IMG/VR virus record: IMGVR_UViG_3300020430_002311
Coordinates: 1 to 62,895 of that record
Source of the DNA: a virus
Length of the DNA stretch: 62,895 nucleotides
Strand: one strand, 5' to 3'
Part shown: one piece after another, positions 16,009 to 23,657 of the stretch
Position numbering within the stretch: position 1 is the first letter of the stretch
Layout: the number at the start of each line of letters is the position of its first letter
Made by a program: the position numbers and the translations under genes
Notes under the pieces: generated by a model
Database searches by the model: none
What the model saw: only the letters and a program-made list of their open reading frames with translations
What the model was told of the DNA's origin: nothing

Positions 16009-16824
16009 TCACCCCGCGACGGCTGCTCTCGCCTCCAGATAATCCCAGACTTCTCCGGCCTCTTCGTCGCTCATTTCCCTCGCCGATTTGTGAAGGTTTC
16101 GAAGGATTCGAAGTGTTCGCTGATCTTCCGGGGGGTATCCTGGTACAGGCGGATAATCTGTTCCGGATCCTTCCCACCGAACCATGCCATCCATCGGAGG
16201 ATCCCCGTTCTGTCTTTCTCTGGAATGGCTGATACGATTCTCTGGATCTGATTTAATTCCAGGTCGCTGTTTCTGGAAATCTCCATGGCATACGCTTTTC
16301 GGATGCGTTGAGTTTCCGACGGCCCGTTGTGGGTCTGGGTAGGTCTGGTTTTCGTTGCCTGCATGGCGGGCTCCTAATGCCTCCAGCCTGGGGCTGGGTG
16401 TTGTTTTCCCTGTGCCGTTTTGGAGTGATCTTTTATGTTCCGCACCTCTGGACCGCGAATCATGTCTCGCTGCTCTGAGCCGCGATTCTGGATTCTCACG
16501 GGCGGTGAGATTCTCACTTCTCTGCGAATCAGTGTGAACTTGGTACAAGTTGCTCCTCCCATATCCGCGTCTCTGTACTGTAATCCAACCAGCTTGCTTG
16601 AGCTGCTGGATCACCTGGCTTATTCTGCGGGTTTTGATTTGCGACTGACCATGATCTTCAATTCGTTCGGCTATCGCCTCCAGAGTAGGGAAGCAGACTT
16701 TGTCTTTTCCCTGAAAAGAGGCCAATGCCGCATATACCTGCAGTTCCTGCCGGGTCATTTGGGCAATCGCAGCAAGAGGAACCTTTGCCCATATTATGCT
16801 AATGTTTGGATTGTGACTCATCAT
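16009..16824 (-). CDS. Winged-helix replication-initiator-like protein
   Basis: A 271-residue frame. Residues 1-100 form a winged helix typical of phage replication proteins: LAAIAQMTRQELQVYAALAS, CFPTLEAIAERI, and ISQVIQQLKQAGWITVQ followed by GYGRSNLYQVH. Residues 100-245 in this frame are low-complexity, polar and unlike a folded domain, while a different frame there encodes a well-formed 97-residue protein with its own ribosome site. The last 25 residues (REMSDEEAGEVWDYLEARA) look protein-like again. The gene may have a disordered linker overprinted by a second gene, or there may be sequence changes in the middle. It would bind an origin, but no iterons are obvious inside it. Confidence 0.65.
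   Translation of the reverse strand: MMSHNPNISIIWAKVPLAAIAQMTRQELQVYAALASFQGKDKVCFPTLEAIAERIEDHGQSQIKTRRISQVIQQLKQAGWITVQRRGYGRSNLYQVHTDSQRSENLTARENPESRLRAARHDSRSRGAEHKRSLQNGTGKTTPSPRLEALGARHAGNENQTYPDPQRAVGNSTHPKSVCHGDFQKQRPGIKSDPENRISHSRERQNGDPPMDGMVRWEGSGTDYPPVPGYPPEDQRTLRILRNLHKSAREMSDEEAGEVWDYLEARAAVAG
16071..16364 (-). CDS. 97-residue helical protein overlapping the initiator-like gene
   Basis: It starts at ATG 16364 with AGGAG 7 bases upstream, in a different frame from the initiator-like gene. The middle and end look like a genuine folded helical protein (LELNQIQRIVSAIPEKDRTG, ILRWMAWFGGKDPEQIIRLY). The alternative frame over the same bases is poor in hydrophobic residues. So either it is a nested gene or the real continuation of the initiator in a shifted frame. 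No family recognised. Confidence 0.5.
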   Translation of the reverse strand: MQATKTRPTQTHNGPSETQRIRKAYAMEISRNSDLELNQIQRIVSAIPEKDRTGILRWMAWFGGKDPEQIIRLYQDTPRKISEHFESFETFTNRRGK

Positions 16825-16828
16825 TACC

Positions 16829-16990
16829 TCACCAGAGATGTATTGCGTAATAAACGGAGAAGATCAGCAAGATGCTGATTCCATAGGATATGACCAGGAA
16901 CCGACGGTTTCGGTGTCGGTCCGCTCTCCGCCTTCTGCTGAGATACCGCATATCCGATGCGAAGAAGCTGGATCTTATCGTTGCTTCCAT
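16829..16990 (-). CDS. 53-residue basic single-pass membrane protein
   Basis: An ATG at 16990 opens a 53-codon frame that fills the gap between the 98-residue gene and the initiator-like gene. The first half is strongly basic (SRRRRADRHRNRR). The second half is one membrane helix (FLVISYGISILLIFSVYYAIHLW). The positive-inside rule puts the N-terminus in the cytoplasm. The stop lies 5 bp before the next start. The role is unknown; it could anchor a replication or exclusion factor. Confidence 0.55.
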   Translation of the reverse strand: MEATIRSSFFASDMRYLSRRRRADRHRNRRFLVISYGISILLIFSVYYAIHLW

Positions 16991-16991
16991 T

Positions 16992-17288
16992 TTAGTCTCC
17001 CGTGTAATCGTGGCGGCGACCTGAAGGCCGCTCTCTGTTTTCTATCCGGATTGTATAGTCCGGAATCTCTATGACCTTCCCCGAATAGCGCTGCAGGCGC
17101 GTTATGGCAAAGGCCAGGTCTTTCTGTAGCTGAAGGGCCGTTTCTCTGTCCTCGATTGGATGACCGTCCAGAAGTAGCTGGAAGTCCGCGTACTGGATCC
17201 GTCCTTCGAAGACCTTTCGACCATAATCGGGCGGCTTTGGTGCTACAGAGGGCCCATTGTCTGTTCGATTGATATTCAATGACTCCAT
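16992..17288 (-). CDS. Early phage protein, unknown
   Basis: A 98-residue protein. Its centre reads FEGRIQYADFQLLLDGHPIE followed by a helix (ETALQLQKDLAFAITRLQRY) and then a strand (KVIEIPDYTIRIENRE). It sits between the exonuclease gene, 41 bp away, and the small membrane gene. It has no named motif. Position in the recombination cluster suggests an accessory role. Confidence 0.6.
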   Translation of the reverse strand: MESLNINRTDNGPSVAPKPPDYGRKVFEGRIQYADFQLLLDGHPIEDRETALQLQKDLAFAITRLQRYSGKVIEIPDYTIRIENRERPSGRRHDYTGD

Positions 17289-17329
17289 TGCTGCGTTCTC
17301 CCTCCAAACGGATGATTGCCGAAAGCGGC

Positions 17330-18160
17330 CTATGCGGCCGCGTCGGCGGAATCGCTGGGGTCGTAATTCTTCTGGATTGTCCAGATTCGGAAGGCAGAGG
17401 AGAATGCGGCCAGAGCCCTGGAGCGATCCTGGTCGGACCAGATCTTGCTGAAGTAGCGTCCAGGTTGGTTCTTGTCCATGACCAGGCTGGCGACGGCGTC
17501 AATGGTCATCATTTCCTGATGCTCCATGGCCTCTGCGTATGCAGACATCTGATAGCACCATTCTTCGTAGAAGTTGGGCTTGGGCTGGCCTTTCTTGTCG
17601 TCTTTCACATACTGGCTCTTTATATCTGCCAGGACGGTTCCTATGCCCGGAATCTCAAGAAGAAGGTCCGCAGTGCCCGCGTATCCTTCGGCGACCACGA
17701 CCTTTTCAGATGCCAGTATCCGGGCGTCCGTCTCCCGGAGCCATCGCCTGAAAGCGACTACGTGGCGAGCCACGGTTCGGAATTCCGGTGAGAGCTCTCC
17801 GGTTTTTGCGAAGTGTTCAATGGCCGCATGAATCTGCTTTCCGGTGTCCGCTGCGCTGCTGGCCTCGGATTCCATATCCTCAACCACTCGCTTTGCGAAG
17901 TCTTCCGTCGGTTCATCCTTCTTACGGGGGAGGGTAAGGGAAGCCATGATAGCCTGCTCCAGCTTCCAGGACTCCAGCCCCGGCTTGGCCACAACCTTCA
18001 GTACCGTGGTAACCGATGGCAGAAGGCCAAGTTTTCGAGCGTCAGCCAAAGTGGTTGGCTTTCGGTCCTTCCGCTTTTTGTCGGCATAGGGAACGGTATG
18101 CATCGGCTCGCCGTCCCGCGTATACCAGTGGGCATCGCTTTTCCTCTGGATCAGACTCAT
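17330..18160 (-). CDS. PD-(D/E)XK exonuclease, RecE/YqaJ-like
   Basis: A 276-residue nuclease that would resect double-stranded ends for the RecT-like annealing protein encoded next to it. Core pieces are visible in order: LLPSVTTVLKVVAKPGLESW, AADTGKQIHAAIEHF (the G-x-x-H-A helix), GYAGTADLLLEI and TVLADIKS (the acid and DxK of the active site), and EEWCYQMSAYAEAM (the QxxxY motif). Length and order fit the Cas4/RecB-type phage exonucleases. Its start overlaps the RecT stop by 4 bp, as in many phage recombination pairs. Confidence 0.82.
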   Translation of the reverse strand: MSLIQRKSDAHWYTRDGEPMHTVPYADKKRKDRKPTTLADARKLGLLPSVTTVLKVVAKPGLESWKLEQAIMASLTLPRKKDEPTEDFAKRVVEDMESEASSAADTGKQIHAAIEHFAKTGELSPEFRTVARHVVAFRRWLRETDARILASEKVVVAEGYAGTADLLLEIPGIGTVLADIKSQYVKDDKKGQPKPNFYEEWCYQMSAYAEAMEHQEMMTIDAVASLVMDKNQPGRYFSKIWSDQDRSRALAAFSSAFRIWTIQKNYDPSDSADAAA

Positions 18161-19038
18161 TTGGCACCTCCAGCAGGCGCGAATAGCCCCAGACCAGGTT
18201 CTTCAGAGGGTTCTACTGCATGGGACTGCTCTTCCTGTTCCTCGGAGTCACCCGGGCGTTGCACGTTCTCCAGGGCCTGGGTCACCTGTTGGATGGCCGA
18301 GTCTGCGGCATTTAGCAGGCTCTCCTTTTCGTTTTCCGTAACGATGCCTTCCAGTTTCTGCTCGATGTAGCTTCGGATTCGTTGTAGGCGTTCCAGATCA
18401 AGTTCGCCCATGGCCTCTTCGATACCATTGTTTGCCCTGATGAACGTTTCGGAAGGCTCGGATTGAGGTGCTTCCGGCGCCTCATTAATGGTCTTTTCCG
18501 TACGGCCAGAGCCAAATCCTTCGCCGAAATCCATTACTTCTTCGGGAACATAGAGGCCTTCGGCGACCTCCGGTGCGAGTGCCTTTACACCTTCGGAAAT
18601 TACCCGGGCGGAAAGCATTTGCCTCGGATACATCTTCCAGTTCTGCTTGTCCGTAAGACCCGCCTTTTGTGCCATCTCCATCGTCCATTTGATTGTGATG
18701 ACATTCCCCTGGCGGTCTGCGAACTCGGCCTCGCATACGCGATCGTCTCTCCGGATCCATCGCACCTGGTTTCCGGCCTTCTTGAAGTCTGCCAGCATTG
18801 TCTGGCTCTTTAATGCCGGTCGCCCCTGGATGATGTCATAACGCTGCACTGCCTTCATCGGGTGCATGCCCGATGCCTGGCAAAGAAGCATCAACGCCAT
18901 GGCCTGAGACTGGTCTTTCATCCCAAACAGGCCGGATTTCACTATTGTGTGGGCCATCTTTTCGAGCTCCGGCAGCGAATACTGCGCCGGAAGCTCGGGC
19001 GACTGGTCCTGTCGCATTGCTATGTCTTTCTCGGACAT
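18157..19038 (-). CDS. recT: RecT-family single-strand annealing protein
   Basis: A 293-residue protein from the ATG at 19038, which has GGAGGGAG upstream. The family core is clear: MALMLLCQASGMHPMKAVQR, DIIQGRPALKSQTMLADFKK, then WKMYPRQMLSARVISEGVKA and LYVPEEVMDF. RecT proteins bind single-stranded DNA and pair complementary strands during phage recombination and circularisation. The C-terminal 100 residues are acidic, likely disordered, and rich in Glu and Pro. It overlaps the exonuclease gene, forming a RecE/RecT-type pair. Confidence 0.85.
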   Translation of the reverse strand: MSEKDIAMRQDQSPELPAQYSLPELEKMAHTIVKSGLFGMKDQSQAMALMLLCQASGMHPMKAVQRYDIIQGRPALKSQTMLADFKKAGNQVRWIRRDDRVCEAEFADRQGNVITIKWTMEMAQKAGLTDKQNWKMYPRQMLSARVISEGVKALAPEVAEGLYVPEEVMDFGEGFGSGRTEKTINEAPEAPQSEPSETFIRANNGIEEAMGELDLERLQRIRSYIEQKLEGIVTENEKESLLNAADSAIQQVTQALENVQRPGDSEEQEEQSHAVEPSEEPGLGLFAPAGGAK

Positions 19039-19076
19039 ACACTCCCTCCAAATTCTAAAGTCACGCAGCGGAAACG

Positions 19077-19307
19077 CTACGGTCTGTATGTATCGATCAA
19101 CTGCTGTGATTCTCGAAGATCCGGCTCCAGGCACTTCCGGCACTTGTCGTACTGGTAGAGCTTTACTCCCTTCGCCCCGCACCCGGCGCAATGCGGTTCT
19201 GCAATGGCGGACTCCAGCATATCCTGGAAGCCCGTTCCTCCGCCCGCCGAAGGGGCCGGTGCGATTGCAGGTGGTGCGGTCATTCTTTCAGTGCTCGTTA
19301 CGATCAT
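19077..19307 (-). CDS. Small zinc-knuckle protein, unknown
   Basis: A 76-residue protein from the ATG at 19307, with AAGGAGG six bases upstream. The N-terminal half is Ala/Pro-rich and flexible. The C-terminal half has CAGCGAKGVKLYQYDKCRKC, a four-cysteine zinc site. Proteins of this kind occur beside phage RecT genes but have no assigned role. Confidence 0.6.
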   Translation of the reverse strand: MIVTSTERMTAPPAIAPAPSAGGGTGFQDMLESAIAEPHCAGCGAKGVKLYQYDKCRKCLEPDLRESQQLIDTYRP

Positions 19308-19632
19308 GGTTTCCCTCCTTTGACTCGATGGCATTGAGCGTTTTGCTTCTGTAGCTCTCCTGATCTTGTAGCGGTAGAATAGGGCATTCGCTTGCCGGGT
19401 CATGCTCCAGCACCGAATCGATCACTCCGAATCGGACCTGTGCGAGGACCGTTGGGTGGTGACACTGGATCGAGATATAGGCATCGTGGATGTGATGCTC
19501 CAGCCGGACATGCGGGCAGTGGTAGCAATGGCTGCAGTCCTCTCGGGCAAGATAGGCGCGAGTCCATTTGTCCAGGGCACCAAGGGCCTTCTCATGTGCC
19601 CGATCGTGCTGGGTGGCCAGTGCTTTATGCAT
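19288..19632 (-). CDS. Cys/His-rich early protein, unknown
   Basis: A 114-residue protein from the ATG at 19632, chosen because GGAGG lies 6 bases upstream. It carries CSHCYHCPHVRLEHHIHD and later QCHHP, a dense set of Cys and His residues that could bind zinc. It overlaps both neighbouring genes by 8-20 bp. The family is not recognised. Confidence 0.6.
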   Translation of the reverse strand: MHKALATQHDRAHEKALGALDKWTRAYLAREDCSHCYHCPHVRLEHHIHDAYISIQCHHPTVLAQVRFGVIDSVLEHDPASECPILPLQDQESYRSKTLNAIESKEGNHDRNEH

Positions 19633-19990
19633 TGCAGGCCTCCGGTTCATCGTCGCCGTAACGACGGTGGTGGATCGAAACCAGTGATGCGGTCACGATG
19701 TAGAATAGGCCCGGGTGCTTGGACTCCAGCCGTTCCCTGCTGTTATCAAGAACCTGCAGGATGTAGTCCGGGGCGAAAATGCCGATCATGGCCAGGTATT
19801 CCAGCCAGAGTGTTGTGTGCTCCGGTCTTACGACCTGCCCATATCGCTTGATCTCCGGGCGCATGCGTTCTGCCAGAGCAGGGGATAGCTGGAGGCCTTC
19901 CTGGTATTCCAGATACAGGGCCGACGAAGCCATGTTCTCTTCTTCCGCTTCCAGGTTTCCTTCAAGTCCAAGCAGGGTCCGTGCACTCAT
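19625..19990 (-). CDS. Early phage protein, unknown
   Basis: A 121-residue, mostly helical protein. After an acidic N-terminus it has YLEYQEGLQLSPALAERM and TTLWLEYLAMIGIFAPDYIL, hydrophobic helices that are not long enough to be clear membrane spans. The start overlaps the antirepressor stop by 4 bp. Function unknown. Confidence 0.6.
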   Translation of the reverse strand: MSARTLLGLEGNLEAEEENMASSALYLEYQEGLQLSPALAERMRPEIKRYGQVVRPEHTTLWLEYLAMIGIFAPDYILQVLDNSRERLESKHPGLFYIVTASLVSIHHRRYGDDEPEACNA

Positions 19991-20718
19991 AACAGGCCCT
20001 CCCGTTTTAGGAGTTTCCGTATTCCGTCGACGCCCCGCTGGTAGACTCGGGTTCTATACGTGACCCCGGTTTCACCGTCCTTCTTCGGGTATTGCTGCTC
20101 CACGACTCGGAACCATCCGAGTTCGATATACTGCTGGCAGGGGAGGTTGTCGGATTTCAGGACCTTTTGTCTTCGCAGGAACTGGAAGAGCTTGTTTGGC
20201 CCCAGGCCCGGCACCTGAAGGTTTTTGGCCACGTCGCCGATGAGAAGGGTGTCTTTGGAATCTATGATGGCATCGTAAAACTCAACCTTCGGTTGCTGCT
20301 GCTCGATCTTGCGCTGGAAATCGGCGGCCAACTGCAGGGCATCGGCGAACGATTGAGGAACCTGATACCCACCCGTTTTACGGATCTGAGGAAGAACTTC
20401 GTGAGTCACCCAGCGTTTGAAAGCGCGCGCCTCTGCCAGATTGCTCCTCAAGATCAATGAATACAGTCCTGGCTCGTTTATGACCTGGATGTTTTGAAGT
20501 CCGCCGCGGGTGTAAACTTTAGTGACACCCTTTTCGTCAGCGTCCAGACGCTGCAAAGCCATGCGGCTGTTTGTATGTTTTAATGCCTGGCAAACATCGG
20601 TGGCGATCCACCATGGCTCACCGTTTCGAATCACCACTCGAACCGGGTTTTTGCCGAACTCGAAAACATGCGGTTTTTGCTCTGGCTGAACCGGGGTCAG
20701 GGTTGTCTGACTGCTCAT
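19987..20718 (-). CDS. BRO-N/KilAC-type antirepressor
   Basis: A 243-residue protein in two domains. Residues 18-115 match the BRO-N domain (GEPWWIATDVCQALKHTNSR, INEPGLYSLILRSNLAEARA, FKRWVTHEVLPQIRKTGGY). Residues 145-235 match KilAC (FYDAIIDSKDTLLIGDVAKN, LQVPGLGPNKLFQFLRR, CQQYIELGWFRVVEQQY). Proteins with this layout act as phage antirepressors or DNA-binding regulators in the early operon and usually counter the lysogeny repressor. It overlaps both neighbours by 4 bp. Which repressor it would act on is not shown by the sequence. Confidence 0.85.
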   Translation of the reverse strand: MSSQTTLTPVQPEQKPHVFEFGKNPVRVVIRNGEPWWIATDVCQALKHTNSRMALQRLDADEKGVTKVYTRGGLQNIQVINEPGLYSLILRSNLAEARAFKRWVTHEVLPQIRKTGGYQVPQSFADALQLAADFQRKIEQQQPKVEFYDAIIDSKDTLLIGDVAKNLQVPGLGPNKLFQFLRRQKVLKSDNLPCQQYIELGWFRVVEQQYPKKDGETGVTYRTRVYQRGVDGIRKLLKREGLL

Positions 20719-20987
20719 CGCGCTACCTCCTGTGGTTGAATAAGGCAGACTGCGATATCGACTCCTTTCGCCCGCCCATGCCCCTGAACACAGTCTACCA
20801 GCTCCTGGAATTGCTCATCTTCCCAGACTGAAGGTGAATCTATGCCGACGATAGAGGTGCTCGGCTTTTCTGGTATATATTCAATCCATGACCGGGTCGG
20901 GTAGTGATGCTCGATGTGATCTCGGATCGCTTCTGGATCCCGGCTCAGGACCGCATTGGCCAGGTAGAACTCTTCTGCCAGTGTCAC
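20715..20987 (-). CDS. Early phage protein, unknown
   Basis: A 90-residue acidic protein with a helical N-terminus (LAEEFYLANAVLSRDPEAIR) and a central WEDEQFQELVDCVQGHG. It has no known motif. It overlaps the antirepressor by 4 bp and the Cro-like gene by 4 bp, so it belongs to the early operon. Confidence 0.6.
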   Translation of the reverse strand: MTLAEEFYLANAVLSRDPEAIRDHIEHHYPTRSWIEYIPEKPSTSIVGIDSPSVWEDEQFQELVDCVQGHGRAKGVDIAVCLIQPQEVAR

Positions 20988-21241
20988 CGCTCCACCTCCA
21001 GAACCTGGATTCCGAGGTCGGACGGAGTGACGCCGAAGTCAGCTTCGAGGGCTCGGATCGCGCGGTAGGTTTCGGTACCTTTGAATGCGTATTTTGGGCG
21101 CCGATAGAAAAGCCTTGTCAGGATTGGATTGCGCAGGTTGTGCTTGCGGCACCATGGCCGAATGGTCCCATGTTCCCGGATTATTCGGGCCTTGACTTCA
21201 TTTCCCGAAATGATTTCTGCTTGTGTTTTATTTTTGCTCAT
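20984..21241 (-). CDS. Cro-like first gene of the early operon
   Basis: An 85-residue protein from the ATG at 21241. It has a short basic helix-turn-helix-like layout (KARIIREHGTIRPWCRKHNL followed by RNPILTRLFYRRPKYAFKGT, then RAIRALEADFGVTPSDLG) resembling small phage regulators that act opposite the lysogeny repressor. Its start faces the two operators at 21265-21330, so it is the first early gene and is probably repressed by the product of the divergent gene. Function as a regulator is inferred from size, position and the helix pattern. Confidence 0.65.
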   Translation of the reverse strand: MSKNKTQAEIISGNEVKARIIREHGTIRPWCRKHNLRNPILTRLFYRRPKYAFKGTETYRAIRALEADFGVTPSDLGIQVLEVER

Positions 21242-21264
21242 GGTATTGCCCTGATTCGGTCGAT

Positions 21265-21280
21265 GTTGTCTGTAGACAAC
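21265..21280. promoter_or_regulatory. Operator 1 of the immunity switch
   Basis: GTTGTC-TGTA-GACAAC: perfect 6-bp inverted half-sites around four bases. It lies 24 bp upstream of the leftward early gene start. A second copy lies exactly 50 bp (centre to centre) to the right, consistent with two repressor dimers on similar helical faces. Confidence 0.7.
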
Positions 21281-21314
21281 AGATGGTGTCAGAGGGCACA
21301 ATTTCAAGCTAAAA

Positions 21315-21330
21315 ATTGTCGGAGGACAAC
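21315..21330. promoter_or_regulatory. Operator 2, overlapping the repressor ribosome site
   Basis: ATTGTC-GGAG-GACAAC, with near-identical half-sites to operator 1. Its centre contains the GGAGG ribosome site of the TTG-started repressor gene, so a bound protein or the encoded RNA structure could affect repressor expression directly. This is a likely autoregulatory site. Confidence 0.7.
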
Positions 21331-21333
21331 TTT

Positions 21334-21726
21334 TTGACAGATTCTGAGTTACAAGAACGGATTTTGACAGAAACAGGGATGAAATACGCCGAGCTGGCTG
21401 ATGCACTGAGTTTCAATCGAGCGCATATATCTCATGTGAAGTCTGGGAAAAAGGCGATTCTGGCCGAATACAAGATGCGCTGCGTAGAGCGACTCCGCCG
21501 ACCAGGATACCGTTTCAATATTTTCTGGTTTGAGGATCCTGAGAAGCACCCGTTCTGGGTGCCGGAGGACTACTGGCTGAACCAATTCGATCCGGAATTC
21601 CAGGTTCTTGCCCAGATGAAGCCTGATTTCATGGAGGCTCTAAAGCGTGTGGCGCGGCTGCCTCCGGAAAAACAGGAGCGATGGCTCAATATGGCCCGGG
21701 ACTTGTTCAATCTGGGAGAGGGGTAA
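21334..21726 (+). CDS. Lysogeny repressor-like HTH protein
   Basis: A 130-residue protein starting at TTG 21334, with GGAGG 8 bases upstream; the alternative TTG at 21316 lies inside the operator and has no ribosome site. Residues 8-45 form an XRE helix-turn-helix (ILTETGMKYAELADALSFNR, then AHISHVKSGKKAI). The rest is a non-catalytic C-terminal region with no visible Ser-Lys self-cleavage pair, so it is not a LexA-type repressor and would need an antirepressor for induction, as offered by the BRO/KilAC gene. It is divergent from the Cro-like gene across two operators. Confidence 0.75.
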   Translation: MTDSELQERILTETGMKYAELADALSFNRAHISHVKSGKKAILAEYKMRCVERLRRPGYRFNIFWFEDPEKHPFWVPEDYWLNQFDPEFQVLAQMKPDFMEALKRVARLPPEKQERWLNMARDLFNLGEG

Positions 21727-21869
21727 GCGGAAGAAGAAACCCGTGGCAGGATTGTCCTACGGGTCGGTTATAGAAGAATTTGAAAAGTTGTGGAAAACGT
21801 GTGTAAACGTTTGTGTAGTGTCTCTCTCGGATCCTACGATGTGCCGATCAGATAAAGAGAGGGCGCTCC

Positions 21870-22034
21870 ATGGACTTGGAAGACTACGCAGAGAAAATGG
21901 AACAACTTATAGCATTACTGGAAGAATTGGAGGCGGAAACCGCCAGGGAAGCGGAAAACGGACGGCAAGCGGAGAGGAGCAAGGGGGTCTTGGATATGGC
22001 CAGGGGCCTCCTCGGGCTGGCCGGTGAGGATTAA
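21870..22034 (+). CDS. 54-residue coiled-coil protein, unknown
   Basis: A short frame from ATG 21870 in a purine-rich leader (AGAGAGGG). The product is a continuous, acidic, heptad-like helix (MDLEDYAEKMEQLIALLEEL) with a short C-terminal LDMARGLLGLAG. A CCGATC sequence lies 21 bases upstream, a weak match to the late motif. It follows the repressor by about 140 bp. It may modulate the repressor or another coiled-coil partner, but this is a guess. The bases 21727-21869 hold no other gene I can support. Confidence 0.45.
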   Translation: MDLEDYAEKMEQLIALLEELEAETAREAENGRQAERSKGVLDMARGLLGLAGED

Positions 22035-22114
22035 GCCTTCTTTCTGGGCGGTCTCCAGGCCAGAATATGAGCTTGAAATCCTGGGGAATTCTTGGTTTCG
22101 TACCGAAATAGAGG

Positions 22115-22957
22115 GTGAAGCGCATCTATAGGAAGGTTATCGTGGGAGATCTCAAGCCAGACACATTTCTTCTCCTCAAAGGGGACGGCCTCTCTCCTGA
22201 GAGCGTACCTCTGGATGTATTAACAAAGCTCCTCGAGGCCTTTCGGAGCCTTTATCGTGGACTCCCTGCTGATCCACAGACGGGCGACCCTTTCTACGTT
22301 AGCTTGGTTGAAATCAAGAGCGGCAGTTCTGGCTACGGATTTGCGTTCCACGATCCAGACCTTGGGAAAAGGCGGACCGCCCTCCTGACGACTGCGATTC
22401 GCGAGAAGGATGCGACCGCGCTTCCTCCGGAATTAATCAAACCAGCAAAGACCTTTTTTCGTACGGTGCAGAAGGATTTGGGCTACAGAGTAGAATGGTA
22501 CATGGCTGGCCAAAAAAGCCCGGAAGTTAGCCTAGACCCAACAGACATGGTCGCCTTTCCGGAATCTGGTCGAGTCCGGGGGCATACCACCATCCGATGC
22601 AAGGTAATAAAGGCTGGCGGAGTGAGATCCACAGTTTCTATTTCGATCCCGGGACATTCCAGACCACTAACTTGCCAAATTACTCGTGAGCTTGCCGAGG
22701 AGTTTGGCCAGAACCTCTACAGGACAGTAGATGTTCAGGGTATAGGAGAATGGACAACTGACACTATCGAATTGGTGAGCTTTGTTCCCGATGCCTTTTC
22801 GCAAGTTCCCGATAGCGATTTTCACAAGGCGCTCAAGACCTTGCGTTCGATACATACTAAAGAAATGAAAAGAATGGCAAACACTAACGGGCTTACCCTG
22901 CTCGAAACTACAAGTCGGATTCGTTCTGGGCTGCCGATTGATGAAAAGGAAGCCTAA
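22115..22957 (+). CDS. Partner of the PIN-domain protein, unknown family
   Basis: A 280-residue protein from GTG 22115; an in-frame stop just upstream makes this the earliest start. Visible features are LDVLTKLLEAFRSLYRGL, FYVSLVEIKSGSSGYGFAF, and a beta-rich second half. There is no helix-turn-helix or known antitoxin domain. It lies 2 bp before a PIN-domain nuclease gene, an arrangement like a toxin-antitoxin or guard pair but with an unusually large first protein. Nothing in the sequence shows its fold. It sits in the cargo region between the repressor and the baseplate genes. Confidence 0.6.
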   Translation: MKRIYRKVIVGDLKPDTFLLLKGDGLSPESVPLDVLTKLLEAFRSLYRGLPADPQTGDPFYVSLVEIKSGSSGYGFAFHDPDLGKRRTALLTTAIREKDATALPPELIKPAKTFFRTVQKDLGYRVEWYMAGQKSPEVSLDPTDMVAFPESGRVRGHTTIRCKVIKAGGVRSTVSISIPGHSRPLTCQITRELAEEFGQNLYRTVDVQGIGEWTTDTIELVSFVPDAFSQVPDSDFHKALKTLRSIHTKEMKRMANTNGLTLLETTSRIRSGLPIDEKEA

Positions 22958-22959
22958 TT

Positions 22960-23493
22960 GTGGACCCGGTTGTTCTGGATACGAATATTCTCGTTTTTGC
23001 CATTGAAGGTCCATCGGAGCCAAACCAGGACACAGATCTGAAGCAGCGCGCAGAACTCCTGGTTGAGAAAGAATTAGAGAAAGAATCTCGAGTGTTGCTG
23101 CCTACTATTTGTCTGGCAGAGCTCTTGGCGCATAATCAGCGCAATCGAAGCAAAGCGCTGGAAGCATATACGCGTCTAGGATTGGAAATACGGTCATTTG
23201 ATACTCCGGCTGCCATGCATTATGGCAGACTATACAAAGCAGCGCTAGCAGAGCGGAAGTCGGCTTCTCCTTCCACTCGAGCGATTCTAGGCAACGATGC
23301 GCTTATTGCCGCCACGGCACTCGCCAGCGGTGCAAGCAGAATTTATTCCCACAACACCAAGGACTTTAGGAAATGGGTAAAAAACTTGGGAGACACGTTG
23401 GCAGTGCTAGACATCCCACCACTGGCTGCACTCGTAAGCCCCGGGGATCCTGATCAGCTCATCCTTTCACAAGCGGAAGGTTTGGAGCCTTAG
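22960..23493 (+). CDS. PIN-domain ribonuclease (VapC-like)
   Basis: A 177-residue protein from GTG 22960. The PIN acid residues appear in order: VVLDTNILVFAIEG at the start (first Asp), CLAELLAHN (Glu of the second motif), and NDALIAATALASGASRIYSHNTKDF (the conserved Asp and the TxD of the fourth motif). PIN enzymes cut RNA with bound metal ions; in VapBC pairs they cleave tRNA or rRNA. The gene is joined to the 280-residue partner upstream by a 2-bp gap. It may support lysogeny or defence. Confidence 0.85.
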   Translation: MDPVVLDTNILVFAIEGPSEPNQDTDLKQRAELLVEKELEKESRVLLPTICLAELLAHNQRNRSKALEAYTRLGLEIRSFDTPAAMHYGRLYKAALAERKSASPSTRAILGNDALIAATALASGASRIYSHNTKDFRKWVKNLGDTLAVLDIPPLAALVSPGDPDQLILSQAEGLEP

Positions 23494-23627
23494 TTTACCC
23501 GTACACCTAGCATTGTCGCTGACTGGAACGAGACATAACCTACATTATCGGAAGTTGTTGTATTTGAACCTTCCTCGCAGTTTTGATGCGAAGCCCACCC
23601 GCAACAATACCTCCAAACATTTACCGC

Positions 23628-23657
23628 TTGACTCATGCCTGTTTTGGCGGGTAATAA
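23628..23657 (+). promoter_or_regulatory. Sigma-70-like promoter for the lipoprotein gene
   Basis: TTGACT at 23628-23633 and TAATAA at 23652-23657 with an 18-bp spacer, ending 26 bp before the lipoprotein ATG, which has a GGAG ribosome site. This looks like a host-type promoter, different from the CCGATA motif. It implies expression in the lysogen. The rest of 23494-23627 holds nothing I recognise. Confidence 0.6.

Noticed and set aside
17224-17231. GCCCGATT on the minus strand inside the 98-residue early gene
   Set aside because: Internal to coding sequence, with no start codon 25-29 bases downstream.
21775-21825. AAACG...CGTTT inverted repeat after the repressor as a terminator or operator
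   Set aside because: The arms are only 5 bp and there is no T-run or match to the GTTGTC operators.
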